NCBI GenBank assembly: GCA_963556495.2 | Contig: OY747702.1 | Coordinates: 52,601,286 to 52,665,285, forward strand | Length of the DNA stretch: 64,000 nt | Direction of reading: 5' to 3' | DNA from: Valencia hispanica | Lineage: Eukaryota > Chordata > Actinopteri > Cyprinodontiformes > Valenciidae | Shown: one piece after another, positions 46,806 through 59,289 of the stretch | Layout of the letters: each line of letters opens with the position of its first letter | How positions within the stretch are numbered: the stretch's first letter is position 1 | Translations under genes and position numbers: made by a program | Notes under the pieces: model-generated | The model's database searches: none | The model's input: the letters and a program-made list of their open reading frames with translations, nothing else | What the model was told of the DNA's origin: nothing

Positions 46806-47740
46806 CAAACATTTCAATTAGTTTAAAGTTTTATATAGTTTTCTATTTAAGGAAATCAAATCAATATCCATTCAGTAAAGCATGTAAAAAAAGTAATTAA
46901 ATAAAGAGTTATTTTCAAAGTGAATAAGATAATTAATTAACTATATATATACATATTTGAAGCAGAGATCACGCTAGATATTTTTGTTGTCTGTCATTTT
47001 GAACCATGTGGTCAAAAAAATCCAGTCAATCTATTGTTACCCGTCAATTTTTAAATTAATAACATATTTAATAATGTTAATTTTTTAGTTCATTTAGAAT
47101 AATATTCAATCTGAAAAAGCTGAACACAGAACTACATATAAAAAATGAAATTAAACGATTGCACTTCAAATACGAACAGTTCACCTGGTGTGGCCTGAAC
47201 GCTCTCTACTTCCTTCTGCTCCGCATGGAACTGAAATGTGCATCCATTTGTGCGGAATCAAATTGCTGCAGAGGTTTTTGTCATGAGGTTTTGGATTTTT
47301 ACCTTGGACAAATGACTTATCTTGGGGGTTTAGATATTGTCCTGGAGGCTGAAACCATGCTCAGCTGCCACACTGGAGACTAGAATTAAGCGTCGTTTCA
47401 GCCAAGGTTTCAAAATCAGGGAACATTTCTCCAATTGAAGTGATCAGAAGTCATGCAGACTCTCTTAAGCTGTTTCCTGACCTGCAGCTGCAGTATATGT
47501 CCCACTTCCGCACCAGTGCACCGGGCTCTTTGGTTTGTGTCAGTGATCAGCTGCACAGGTCACAGTACAGTGTCCAAGTCTGAGATGATGCTCAGATACT
47601 CTAATGCGAATCTCAAAAAAAAAAAAAAAAATAGTTACCTGTAGCCTACTCCTTGCTTAATGTTGAAAATGTCTGTGTGTCTGCACCACATGGTCAGAGG
47701 TTTGGAGCTGTGCAGCACCATATAGTGCTCCAGCCTTTCA
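46806..47740. other. unassigned sequence
   Basis: No feature recognised apart from a poly-A run of about 18 bases at 47614-47631. Confidence 0.4.
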
Positions 47741-47882
47741 GCTAACCCCATAGTCATTGCTAATAATTTGGATGAAGAAACTCCTGGAACTTCATCCTCT
47801 CCGGCGGAGGAACCAGCAGCAGTGGTAGCGGCAGCCGAGAACGAGTCAGTGGATGACTGGGACGGCACCGAAGCAGAGAGAA
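47735..47882 (+). other. candidate coding remnant (acidic, low confidence)
   Basis: One plus-strand frame is open from just after a stop (about 47.73 kb) to the L2 junction, with a non-random acidic composition: NLDEETPGTSSSPAEEP, then Ala/Val-rich, then ENESVDDWDGTEAERI. There is no ATG at its start, and the frame stops a few codons inside the L2. It could be a stranded exon or a piece of a transposon protein. No domain recognised. Confidence 0.25.
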
Positions 47883-47885
47883 TAG

Positions 47886-48232
47886 GTAGTGTAGAGCTGC
47901 TGAAACTCTGAACTGCTTTAAATCGAGACTAAAAACCCATCTGTTTACAATTGCCTTCGAGTAAATTATTGATGTCATATGTATGAAATGTGTTCATGCT
48001 CTATTGCTTTATTGATCTTTCTCTTGCTTTATTGTGTATCATGTGTAATGTGTGTTTCATGCTAATTTGCTATTTTTACTTTAATTTCTAATGTTATATT
48101 GCATGTCCGTTTGTTTTGTTTTTTGTTTTTTAACTCACCAAATCATGTAAAGCACCTTGAATTACCCTGTTGTTGAAAGTGTGCTATACAAATAAAATTG
48201 CCTTGCCTTGCCTTGCTTTGCCTTGCCTAAAA
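47886..48232 (+). mobile_element. L2-clade LINE 3' terminus
   Basis: Starts with TGTAGAGCTGCTGAAACTCT, the last coding part, running to the LKTHLF...AFE-type end, then the 3' UTR, AAATAAAATTGCC and a TTGCC repeat tail ending about 48232. Strongly 5'-truncated. Nearly identical over its length to the end of the copy at 58218-59250, apart from a few short deletions. Confidence 0.9.
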
Positions 48233-49583
48233 TGAAAAGTGCTAGTCCCCCCACACCCCCTTTATCCCGCTATCGCATAATCTTTTGTGAAAAACCCCTA
48301 ATAGCACCACATTGCCACCACAGGCTGACTACTTATAAATGACCGAAGGCTACCTGACACCGCCGCCACTTTGGGGCAAATTGGCGCAATTGTTTTTTGA
48401 AACAGGTTTTACTCATAATGGGATAGTAGTGCTGCCTCACAGAACCCGGAATGGCAACAAGTTAATGGCAAACTAACAAATTTGTTTAACCAAGAAAGTT
48501 TTTAGCTCCCAGAAAATAATCTGCGACCTTAGCTGCAAAGAAATTGAATAATCAGAATCAGAATACCAACAGATTTTACATGAATACAGAAGTAGTTGCA
48601 CCAGAAAGTTGTTGCTACAGCTGCTACTGCTTTTCCCACAAATTACAAGTGTCATTTTCCTTTGATTCTCTTTCTATTTCTGGGTTGTTACTGAATATTT
48701 CAATTTAAGTATGCACACAATTTGTAAATTACACAAAGAGGACTGATATTTTTTGAGGCCGTATATGACCAACAGACTTTTATGTGCATTACACAACATG
48801 AGCTGTTAGACTATATTTTAAATTATACAGAAAAAATAAATCAGGTCAGTTATTCATTGTGTTTGTGTAAAGCACAAACCATTAGATCTGAGTTTTTCCT
48901 GTATGCTTTCACCAACAGTAAACAGAACAGCTGGCAGGAGTACATTTGTCATAAATCCTTAACTAACACAACTTGGAGAATGCAATCACAAAACAGGGGC
49001 AAAAGGAAAGAGTGGTACTGTATGCCCCAAGACTCATTAAACATGTAGTATTCCAACTGACCTGCAGGTGTCACTGCCGTACCATTAAAAACCTGCTTTG
49101 ATCAGCTCCACTGTCACAAGACAAATTTAAATTTATAAAACGTGTTTTCCCCTACAAACTGTTTATTCCTCAGGAGATGAGTCTGTTTATAGCAGAGCTG
49201 TGCTGATGGAAATCTGGGAAAAAACAAAACGCCTCTTTTTAGACTCCACTGGGAGTCAGTGGACAGTTCTCTGCCTGTTCATCAGATGATGTCTCTTTGA
49301 AGTCACAAAGCTTCAACACTGGCATAGAAAGCATGAATATGAATAATCTAGTTATCTTTTAGGTAATAGGAGAACAGTGAACCACCGGTAAGGCTGTGTT
49401 GTTGATGGTGTGAATGAGAGAAGATGGTAAGACATCAATCAAAACCAATAGGAAAACAACAACAGACAAGTAAACTGAACAACTTTTTGATGTCATTTTA
49501 ACTTTGAGTCACTATTATTGAAATGTGTCTCAGGAGACTTGTGTGTAGGTAAATAATTTGAACAACAGTTTTGTCTTTGATAG
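48233..49583. other. unassigned sequence
   Basis: No gene or repeat recognised. Confidence 0.4.
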
Positions 49584-49764
49584 ACCCAGATGGAGATCAG
49601 ACAGCAGAGCAGCTTTCATATTCTCATTCTGCTAATTGCTTTGCTAACCCGTCTGCTGATCCTGAATGAAGATAAGAGAATAAAGGAGGCTCTGCTCTTT
49701 GATTCCTTTGAAACTGATATGAAACTGCTCACTGAAGCCGCAAACAGGACAGAGACAAATCAAG
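49584..49764 (+). other. candidate small exon with signal-peptide-like start (low confidence)
   Basis: An acceptor-like tract ending TTTGTCTTTGATAG precedes 49584. An ATG follows at 49590, and an AAG|GCAAGT site (a GC-type donor) ends the segment at 49764. The 58 codons encode a hydrophobic segment FHILILLIALLTRLLIL (about residues 9-25), a dibasic KR site, an amphipathic acidic stretch and an N-glycosylation sequon NRT. This is the layout of a secreted peptide precursor's first exon, but no family is recognised and the similarity may be accidental. Confidence 0.25.
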
Positions 49765-49852
49765 GCAAGTTGAGTGTGTTGCATTTCATTGGACCTCATG
49801 TTCTTTGGATGCCCTTTGAAAGGCACAATGCACAAGTATAGACTAGCACAAA

Positions 49853-50260
49853 CCAGGCATAATATTATGACCACTTACCTAAGAGTGTGATGGTCCCTCT
49901 TTGGCTTCCAACACAGTCCTGACCCATTGAGGAATGAACTCTAAATAGACCCCTGAAGCTGTGGCGTGGTATATGCCAACAAGATGTTAACTGATGATCC
50001 TTTGAGTCTTATAAGTTGCAAGATAATGCTGTATTTATTGGACTTGCTCAGCCAGAACATACCAAAGAGGATTGATATCTGGAATATTTGAAGGCCAAGT
50101 CAACTCCTCAAACTCTGTGTTCTTCAAACTATTCCCAAACATTTTTTGCTTTGCGGCAGGGTGGTTTAACCTGCTAAAAGAAGCCGCAGCCATTAGGAAG
50201 TGAACTTTTATTGAAAGAATCCCTGTTTGTGGAAATGAAACCACCATTCATAGAAACAAA
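49853..50260 (-). pseudogene. decayed Tc1-like transposase (C-terminal part)
   Basis: The end sequence CAGGCATAATATTATGACCA at 49853 is a Tc1-type terminus found widely in fishes. Minus-strand reading at 50035-50247 retains LTWPSNIPDINP, corresponding to the LxWPxxSPDLNPIE catalytic motif, but the expected Ile-Glu after Pro is missing. The N-terminal half is absent. Inactive. Confidence 0.7.
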
Positions 50261-50984
50261 ACCCTGAAAAAGCCTATCTCATGACCATTTTGAGACTGGT
50301 AAATCAAGAAATTTGGCTTTTGGCTCAGGTCTTCAGTTTCTTCACCTGGACAAAATAGAGCAGCACCTGCATTACTGTAGACAAGACCCCAGTACATTCA
50401 TCCAGCTCTAGTTCCCTCCTACTTTCACTAATAAACATGATAAAACAATACCTGAACCTTTCTTCTCTTTTGAGGCAGACATTCATCAATGAAAATAAAT
50501 AAGTAATCCACCTTTTCCCATGGCCTAAGATTTAGAGGAGACTACTCTCATCCAGGTCCCTTCTCACCTGGCTATGTGAAAAAAAAGCAATACTCAGACC
50601 CTAAAGATCTCAATCTAGAGACTCTCCTTTCAACCTTGGGCCTTGAAGTCCTCACCCTGAACACCCAAAATACCTGTGTGACAATAGGCGGCACTGGCAG
50701 ACTCCAACACAAACAGGGAAAAAGCCAATACAACAGAATGGACGTAAGCCTTACTTTGGTTATACAAGGACCAGGTCGCCCTTAAGTGCATTACTGGCAT
50801 GTACACTGCAGCAGCACAGCCACTTAGGCCTTAGAGAATATGGTTATAAGCCTTCTATAGATCCACGAAACACATGTGTACCAGAAAACCGGACATCTAT
50901 GACCCCAACAGCAGTTCAGAGAGTCCAATCGAGTCCTCCTCTCTATTACAAGAGAGTCAACTGCCCCAAATTGAAAATCAAGAC
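50261..50984. other. unassigned sequence
   Basis: No family recognised. Locally GC-richer and free of microsatellites. A 69-codon plus-strand frame (50576-50785) has no motif. Confidence 0.35.
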
Positions 50985-51625
50985 AAGGCAAGGCAATTTA
51001 AATTGTATAGCACACTTTCAAAAAGGTAATTCAAGGTGCTTTACATAATTAGGGGGTAAGATAAAAATAGCAGTAAAACACAAACAAAACATATAAAGTA
51101 AAAGCAGCAATAAAACAAAAGGCATACATAAAACATATGATACATGAAAACATTACTCAAAGGCAGCTCTAAACAGATGAGTTTTTCGTTGTAATTTAAA
51201 AGAACTCAGTGTTTCAGCAGCTTTGGAGTTGTCTGGAAGTTTGTTCCATATTAGAGGAGCATAAAAACTGAAGGCTGCTTCTCCATGTTTGGTTCTAATT
51301 CTAGGGATATTGAGCAGACTGGAATTTGAGGACCTGAGAGGTCTGGGGGTTGGTATAGTAAAGTAGATCTTCAAACATACTTTGGTGCTAAGCCATTCAA
51401 TGATTTATAAACTAGTAAAAGTATTTTGAAGTCTATTCTCTGAGCTAAGTGAGTTTTTGAGGGTCCTGTTGCGACATCAGTCCTTTAATCCTAGAAATGT
51501 TCTTCAGGTGATAGAAGGCTGACCTTGTTATTGCCTTTATGTGACCCTGGAGGTTCAGGTCTGAGTCCATTACTACTCTTAGATTTCGGGCCTGATCAGT
51601 ATTTTCTAGTAACTGCAGCCAACTG
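50985..51625 (-). mobile_element. L2-clade LINE 3' end with internal deletion
   Basis: The 3' terminus with GGCAAGGCAATTT lies at about 50987. The minus strand keeps PRPLRSSNSSLLNIPR, KHGEAAFSFYAPLIWNKLP and further upstream [20 protein letters not shown], but about 200 bases between them (the IDYCNS to SLHWLPV part) are deleted near 51450. The 5' side breaks off in unrelated sequence at about 51610. Confidence 0.85.
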
Positions 51626-51725
51626 CACGGGAGCGCGCACAAACGCTTCACAAAGAAACATACCTCTTCACAGTGACATACTTCTTTTTCTTAGTGCCAC
51701 TTTTTAGTGGGCTGTGAGTCGTCCT

Positions 51726-52601
51726 TGGTCGTTTACCTGTATTAATAGCACCTCTTTGAACTCGTTATATGTAGAAAAGACACCTGTCCACACCTTCAAA
51801 CAGTCAGACTTCAACCTCCAACATGTCCAACACCAGAGGACACCAGGGACAAGATAGTACACCTGCGCAAAGACTGGGACGAGCCCGTCTACAATAGGCA
51901 GCCAGCTTGATGAGAAGAGATCAACTGTTGGAGCAATTATTATAAAATGTAATAAATACAAGATCACTGACACTCTCCCTCTACCTGAGAGTCCATGCAA
52001 GATCTTACTTTGTGGGATACACATGATTTTGAGAATGGTGAGGACACAACGCAGAACTACACAAGGGGGAAGTGGTCAATGACCTGAAGAGAGCTGGGAC
52101 CACAGTAACAAAGGTTACTATTAGTAACACACTACGTCGTCATGGATTAAAAGCTTGCAGCCCTTGTAAGGTCCCCCTGCTTAAGCCAATACATGTCCAA
52201 GCATATCTAAAGTTGGCCAGAGACCATCTGGATGATCCAGAGGAGTTTTGGAAGAATGTCATGTCGTCCGATGAGACAAAAATAGAACTCTTTGTTATAA
52301 ATGCCACTCGCTGTGTTTGTAGGGGGAAGAATGCTGAGTTACATCCTAAGAATACCATACCCACTATGATACCCTACCATATCCTTTAATTAAACTTTTG
52401 TTGTTGACCAAATACTTATTTTCTGCACCATTATACAAACAAATTCTTAAAAAATCATACAAGGTGATTTTTTGGATTTTCCTTTTACATTCTGTCTCTC
52501 ACACTTGAAGTGTACATATGATGAAAATTACAGACCTCTCATATTTTCAAGTGGGACAACTTTCACAATCAGTGGCTGTCAAATACTTTTTTGCCCCACT
52601 G
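51726..52601 (+). pseudogene. internally deleted Tc1-like transposon, family D
   Basis: The plus strand carries the N-terminal part of a Tc1-type transposase (visible pieces: STVGAIIIKCNKYK-like near 51.92 kb and, at 52072-52389, VNDLKRAGTTVTKVTISNTL, KLARDHLDDPEEFWKN, SSDETKIELF with the first catalytic Asp). The frame then jumps from KNAELHPKNTIPT straight to the 3' untranslated end, so the second Asp and the Glu are missing. The right terminus GCCCCACTG ends at 52601, followed by TA. The left terminus was not found. Its right end is the same family as 42668-42770. Confidence 0.88.
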
Positions 52602-52605
52602 TATC

Positions 52606-53170
52606 TCAGCTGCACATCCACAATGCAAATCTTCTGCTCCACTACGTACCAAAGGTGCTCTGTGGGACTCAGCTCATGTTTGATTGATTTCATAATTAAA
52701 AACCCAGTTGAAGATGATTTAAGCTTTTAGACACAATGCATTATTCTGCAGGATAATAGGCATCAGAGCAATGGTACAGTGTGGTCATACAGGGATGTAC
52801 ATGGTCAGCAGTAATACTCAAGTGGGGTGTGGCATCAAATAGTATGAAGAGACCCAAGGTATGCAACAAATATACTCTTACCTTCATTACACCAACAGAA
52901 TCAAACCTCTGATACAAGCAAAGACTGATAAATGCTTTGTTGTTTACACCAAATCCGGACTTCTTTCAATTTTGGTGAGCTTGTGTGAATTGCATCAACA
53001 GTTTCCTGTTCTAGTTGACTGGTGAGGTATCTGGTGTGTTCCGCCATGGTATTCTGAATACCTTGGTTGTAGTGAGTAATTATTTGAGCTACTGATCCCT
53101 CTCTACCATCTCAAAGCAGTCTGTCTATTCCCAGACCATTCAACTGCGTTGAATCAACTTTAGAGATAAG
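52606..53170 (-). mobile_element. decayed fish DNA transposon, family uncertain
   Basis: Blocks ACCAAAGGTGCTCTGTGGGA, GGGATGTACATGGTCAGCAG, CAATTTTGGTGAGCTTGTGT and ACCTTGGTTGTAGTGAGTAA occur in the order of a dispersed element common in fishes, probably Tc1-like in reverse. No frame survives. It begins almost directly at the end of the preceding Tc1 element. Confidence 0.5.
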
Positions 53171-55370
53171 GGACATGAACTCCATCATCCATGGGGAGGT
53201 TAGAGTGGTACTGCTGTGCACTTCACTTCTCATTAAATAGGCTAATTTTTTAACCATAAAGATATTCTAAGTTTATAACATGCAGTACTTTCAGCACAGA
53301 AAAAGTTAATTTTACCCTAATTTATTCCCTTTATTAATCACAGCCCTGCTGTCAATCCTCTTTATGGCAGAAATGTATAACCTGATAGCCTTTTAGTTTT
53401 TAGCTGTGAATGTGATTAAGATATATTTGATCTTGTAAACCATCCACCCCTCAGCATATGAAGGGAATGACTTGGTAATAATTAAATTCAAAGCATTATG
53501 TGTTACATTAGCAGGGGGACTAATTTCTAAAACCAAATAAGTCTCGTGGCAGGAAACTGTACTGATGAGACCTTTTAACTTTGTTTTAATGACATGATCT
53601 GATAAGAAATCTAACTTTGAGATGACAGCTTGAGTTAAGGACTAGTTGTAATGTCTCTAATATTGATTTAATTAATTTGAGCTTGGTCCAAATGTTCGAT
53701 CAGCTGATTTCGCATTAAAATAACCAAGATAATTCCATTCCATCTGTAATCTGAGACATATTGTGTTTCCACAGTTGGAATAGTAAACTAAGAAATGGCT
53801 CACTAGTATAATAATCTTTTAAAAAAACAGCACAAAAGCAGTTCCTGCAATTACATTGTACACAGTGCACTCAAACATAATGTTGCGTCATATTGGAGGG
53901 CTATGGGAGGATTTATGGTGAGTTAAGAAACATTTCCTACAGTTACATTAACGGATGAAACAGAGGTTGTTAAGTCATTAACTTAGGGGATCTCTGTGGT
54001 GCAGTTCAACACAAACTCTGCAGACTAAGAAGGTAAACATTTGAAAATATATTCTTTTGAATCTGACATCTTTAAGCAGCACATTTACATTCTTTTATGT
54101 ACAAATATTAGGATTATATTGGTATAGATTCACCTGAGATGAGCAGAATAATATTGCAGCTGCCTTAAAATTATGCCTAAATGAAAATACACCCTCTTTA
54201 CGGTGTTGCCTATTAGGACATAATAAAAATGATCTGTTGTGGTAGGAGCTACAATTATTTACCTTCAAGCTTACAAAAACACAACAGGTTTTACTTATTA
54301 GTGATTGCTCATTAAATGAAGAGGAAGCCAAAATTGAAAAGCTGCTTGAGAAGACAACTTTTCTGCCCCCATGACATTTAAGATAAAAAGTACACTTGAT
54401 CTTCGATAATTTTGACCACTTCTACAAAAGCAGTAGATTTGGCTGATTGCTGCTCTGGGGCAAACAGGGGTGTGGTAACACAATGCCAAGACAGAAAGTC
54501 ATCAGCTATTTTTGCTGAACTTCAATCTAGATGTGATTTTAATGCTATAAACAATATAAACAAGTAACTATAGTTCTAAAAACTGATGGGGTGTACTTAG
54601 GTTTTTTCTTACAGTTTTTATAGTTTGACTTTGCAGTTGTTTGATAAATAATGGTGGGTGGATTCTGCTGTTGTACACTTACATTTAGTCAATTCAGAAC
54701 TTGATAAAAACGGATTTCATTGCCTTCTAATTTGTAAAATTCTAGATCTAAAAGAGGGTGCTTAAATGATTTTATAGTTGCATTGACATGTAAACGGCAC
54801 TATTGTGCTGCGCCTGGGTGAATTGATATTGGTAATGTTCATGTTAATGCATAAATACAAGTCAAGTTATTTCAGGTGAATTTATAGATTTCCAAAAAGT
54901 TAAACAAAGGGTGAAGTTTCAGTGCACGGAAATGATGGTGAAGCATCAAGCAGTATCACAAGTCACTCATAATTCTTCAATAAAGAAATGAACCACATCA
55001 GGAAAAAATATCACTATTCTGCAGCAGCATGATTCTGCTACATGAAAATTATTGGCGTAAATTGTTATTTTTTTAATTACTGAAAACATGTTAAGATAAT
55101 GTACTTTATTTGTATTTTTCTATTGTACCCTGTTTCTTACAGCAGTCTGGAAATCATGGAATTGATCAGTTCTAATTTAAATTTTCTTTCAGGTCTAGTT
55201 TGCTGTCAAACAAAATATCTGTCTTTTTAGCAATGAAGTGTTCCAATATGCTTTCCACACAAAAAAGACACAAACCCTGAGATAATCTGCATCTTTAGAT
55301 GATATACAGGCAAGACCAGACGTATGTATTTGTATGTATTTGTATGTCCTATAGTCCTTTAATCCTATTT
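53171..55370. other. unassigned AT-rich sequence
   Basis: No gene recognised. Around 54.92-55.05 kb, GGTGAAGCATCAAGCAGTAT and TTCTGCAGCAGCATGATTCT faintly recall Tc1 transposase text, but too weakly to call. Confidence 0.4.
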
Positions 55371-55377
55371 ATTTTTT

Positions 55378-56212
55378 AGACCAAAATTATTCAAACACCT
55401 GGCAGATTCAGATTGAAAGTCATTAAAAAAATTGTTTTAGAATGTGTGGAGGGAGGTAAAGATTAGCGAGATGGCAAGTATGCCTTCTAACCTGAAAAAT
55501 ACCCGTGGAAACATGCAAAAACTTGTCAGCTATTATAACAAGGGTTTGGCTTACCTCTGAACAATGATTTACAGAAAGGAAAATGTGAAGTTCGTGCCTT
55601 TTTCCTCTTTGGTGGCTCACTGGGTCATTTTGTTAAAGTGGAGGGATTCCACCCCTCCCTCTTCCTCACACTGGGTCAGAGAAATGATTATTTTTTTCAT
55701 TTTGGAAGAAATCTGTTTTGTCACACGAGGAGTAAATAAATTTGACAGGGTCTGGCTCCCCTTCATGAGTAGCTTTTTTGTGCTAATTAAGTTATTTTTA
55801 ATGTTATTATTATTTTCCTTTTTTTTAAAATTCCTTTTTTGTTTTAGTTTTATGTATGTATATATACGTGTGTTGAGGGTGTGTGGGTGGGTATGTAGAT
55901 GAGGTGTTCCTGTAAATCTACAACTGCTTTGTTTTTCTCAGCTGGCAAGTGATCCTGTATAATCATGCCCTTATTGTGACACCATTGCGTTTAAAAAGAG
56001 ATCTTTGAAAGAAAAGCCATTATAAGTAAGGTTTGACTGCTAACATGCCAGGTTTTCTTGTTGATTATGACAAGGGCACCAATAACACCAATGAAATGTG
56101 AATAAAGGAGATTTTTCTCTCTATTAATACTCCTTTTACATTGTTTTGTTTTCCTTTGTGAGATGCTTGTTACCTTGCAAGGGTATGAATAATTTTGGCC
56201 ATAGCTGTATAC
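55378..56212. mobile_element. possible non-autonomous Tc1-like element
   Basis: The left part GACCAAAATTATTCAAACAC and, at the right, the reverse of GTATGAATAATTTTGGCCAT form an imperfect inverted pair of the CCAAAATTATTCAnAC type used by Tc1 elements in vertebrates. The interior has no transposase frame. Confidence 0.5.
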
Positions 56213-57362
56213 ATCTGCATTGTCACTACATCCAAGTCTTTTTTGCATCACACACAGTTGTTTACAGGAAGATTATTCACTGAATTTACGATTTACCTTG
56301 TTAAGGATATAAAAGTCTGGGTTCTGCAGCTGTCAAGCAAATCTGGAAAAATTTTGATTGTTAGCATGTCAAGTGAAGAATGCAAACAGTCTTTCATGAT
56401 GCACAGTGAGCCAAACGCATCACACAGCCCATACAAAGCACACCTTATCTATTTTTCCAGATGTAAAGCATGCAGCTCTGAGTGAGTGTTATCTGTTGTT
56501 GCCATGCGAGAGCGGTGTATCAGACAGATAAAAGCCTGATGCTGCGTTTTGCAAAGAAGCGTTTAAATCTTTTACTGAACACCGAGCCACCACTTTTAAA
56601 ATGCCTCCCGCAGTCCCTTTATTGCTGGGGCATAGATTTCATGTTTGTCACGGCAGAAAATAATAGTCTGGAAAGTGTTACTTTCAACCATGATGAAAAA
56701 GAAGAACTTCATTTGAATGTTCAGACTGTGGGAGAGTGCGTGCCATACCTCCCATAAAGAAGAGGGCATCCCTTGAATTGTGATTTTACTCAGTAGGTGG
56801 GTGGTGTTGTGGTGGGAGGAAATCGGAGCAGAGCGACAGATGGATCCCACAGGCCCCCCATTAGGCAAAGTTTGCTTTTATTTCTTAAGTTACGCTGGTA
56901 TCAAATGCTCCCCTAAGAGCTGCTATGATATATATATGTTTCCAGGAAGTCCAAAGGTACTCTACAACAAAGCCAAAAGTCACGACTAAAAACAATTTGC
57001 CCCCTCACAGATTTGTTCATTTTTCACACTTAAATGTTTCAGATCATAAACAAAGTTAATACGAGACAGAAATTACCTGAAAACGTATAAAAAGCATTTA
57101 TCAAATAATTGTATGTTTTAGGGAAAACATTCAATCAAAAAGCCAGTTCCTATGTGAAATAGTAACTGTCCCCTTTTTTCAGTTATGAACTAACTGTGTT
57201 TAACACACACATTTTAACATTAACGCCCCATTTTCCTTGGTTTGATTTGAATAATCCTGTGAAAAAATCTGAAGTAGTTTAAAAGGTCTCTTAAAGCAAA
57301 ACATCATACCCCGTATAAGGAACTTCAAGAATAGATAAGAAAAACACAAACTAAAATTTAGT
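56213..57362. other. unassigned sequence
   Basis: No gene or repeat recognised. Frames of 90-96 codons on both strands (56195-56868) have no motif. Confidence 0.4.
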
Positions 57363-57690
57363 CCATCCATCCATCCATCCATCCATCCTCCGCTAATTCA
57401 GGGTCGGGTGAACTCTACTCTGAGCCCCTTCCAGATGACTGAGTGTCTCACCGTATCACTAAGGAAGAGCCCAGACACCCTGTGGAGGAAAATCATTTCA
57501 GGTGCTTGTGTCTGTGATCTCGGTCTTTCGGTCATTACCCCAAACTCGTGACCATAGATGAATGTAGGAACATTGATCAACAGGTAAATTGAGACCTTCG
57601 CCTTTCAGCTCAGCTCTCTTTTCACCACAACTGCAGATGCCGTTCCAAACCACCAATCAAACTTTCGCTCCATTTTCCCCATCATTCATT
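57363..57690 (-). mobile_element. LINE fragment with (CCAT)n tail (same family as 25.1 kb)
   Basis: A CCATCCATCC tail at 57363-57388, then CTACTCTGAGCCCCTTCCAG, AGGAAGAGCCCAGACACCCT, ATCTCGGTCTTTCGGTCATT and CAGGTAAATTGAGACCTTCG, is the reverse of a non-LTR coding region. It covers a part of that element next to the piece at 25062-25345; the two join at the CTCTACATTGAGCTCC/CTCTACTCTGAGCCCC text. Frame broken. Confidence 0.7.
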
Positions 57691-57817
57691 TTAGTCCGAC
57701 AGGGTTGCTAAGCCATTTATAAGGCTTTGGGACTCCATAATGAGAGATATTATCCACAATGAAGAAGACATGTAACAGTGGTAAACCCTCCCAGGATTGG
57801 CCATCCTAACAAAAGTA

Positions 57818-59269
57818 CAGTAGACTTCCGCCTATTCACCATTCAGTATTTGCGGATTTGCCTATTCATTGTTTTTTCTGTGTAACAGTTGTGGATTAGC
57901 TCCACATTATTCTTGGAAAACCTGTCTATTTGTGGATTTTATCGTAGAGTATACCTAAAATGTCGGAATGAAAATGCAGCTTAAGTTTTAGACGCAATGC
58001 TCCTTGACACAGTATTTGCTGCAAAGCAGCCAATTGAGCCATTTATTTTTCCAGCCGCTGATTGGTTGTACCTCCCAAAAACAGAGATAAGGAAGATTGC
58101 AAATGTTAGCTGTTGATGTTAGATGGTTTTCAGTGTGTATATTAATGCATATTTAGGTATATATGGTGTTTGAACTATTAAGATTTTTGAGGGCAGTTGT
58201 GGTCCCTAACCCCGCTAACTACGCAGATGACACTCAGCTCTACATTACAATGTCACCAGGTGACTACGAACCCATTCTAACCCATTAATCAATGCATTGA
58301 CCAAATAAATGGATGGATGTGCCATAACTTTCTCCAGCTGAATAGAAACAAACTGAAGTGATTATTTTTGGACCCAAGGAGGAACGATCAAGAGTCAGCA
58401 CACAGCTTCAATTAATACAGCTAGAAACTACTGATCAGGTTCGTAACCTAGGTGTAGTAATGGACTCAGACCTGAACCTCCAGGGTCACATAAAGGCAAT
58501 AACAAGGTCAGCGTTCTATCACCTGAAGAACATCTCTAGGATTAAAGGACTGATTTTCCAACACGACCTAGAAAAACTCATCCATGCCTTTATCTTTAGT
58601 CGGATTGATTACTGCAACAGCATCTTCACAGGTCTGCCTAAAAAGTCAATCAGACAGCTGCAGCTGATCCAGAACGCTGCCGCTCGCGTCCTCACTAGAA
58701 CCAGGAAAGTAGAGCACATCACCCCAGTTCTAAAGTCCTTACACTGGCTCCCTGTAGCTCAGAGAATAGACTTTAAAATACTTTTACTAGTTTATAAATC
58801 ATTACATGGCTTAGCACCAAAATATGTTGAAGACCTGTTGTCAAGGTACCAACCACCAAGACCACTCAGGTCCTCCAACTCTAGCCTACTAAACATCCCT
58901 AGACTCAGAACTAAACATGGAGAAGCAGCTTTCACTTTTTATGCTCCCCTTATCTGGAACAGACTTCCTGACGAGTGTAGAGCTGCTGAAACTCTGAACT
59001 GCTTTAAATCGAGACTAAAAACCCATCTGTTTAGAATTGCCTTTGAGTAAATGCTTGATGTCATATGTATGAAATGTGTTCATGCTCTCTTGCTTTTTTT
59101 TAATTTTTCTCTTGCTTTATTGTGTATCATGTGTAATGTGTTTTTCTTTTATGTGTTTCTTTTAAATCACCAAATCATGTAAAGCACCTTGAGTTACCCT
59201 GCTGTTGAAAGTGTGCTATACAAATAAAATTGCCTTGCCTTGCCTTGCCTTACAACCAAGGCTTCACTG
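57818..59269. mobile_element. pogo/Tigger-like MITE copy 2, split by an L2 LINE
   Basis: The left end CAGTAGACTTCCGCCTATTC follows TA (57816-57817). The right end ...GGCTTCACTG is followed by TA (59270-59271). Both match the type of end of copy 1 at 4.38 kb, and the interior motif order is the same. The L2 at 58218-59250 interrupts it about 20 bases before its right end. Confidence 0.7.
58218..59250 (+). mobile_element. L2-clade LINE 3' end with long open C-terminal frame
   Basis: The best-preserved copy in the window. It begins at the YADD region (TACGCAGATGACACTCAGCT). After an early frameshift, an open frame of 230 codons (58358-59050) covers the thumb and C-terminus: [76 protein letters not shown] and LKTHLFRIAFE at the end. 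A 3' UTR and about four TTGCC units follow. 5'-truncated, so immobile, but its 3' end could still be recognised by an active relative. Confidence 0.93.
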
Positions 59270-59289
59270 TACTCAAAATTCACATTAAA

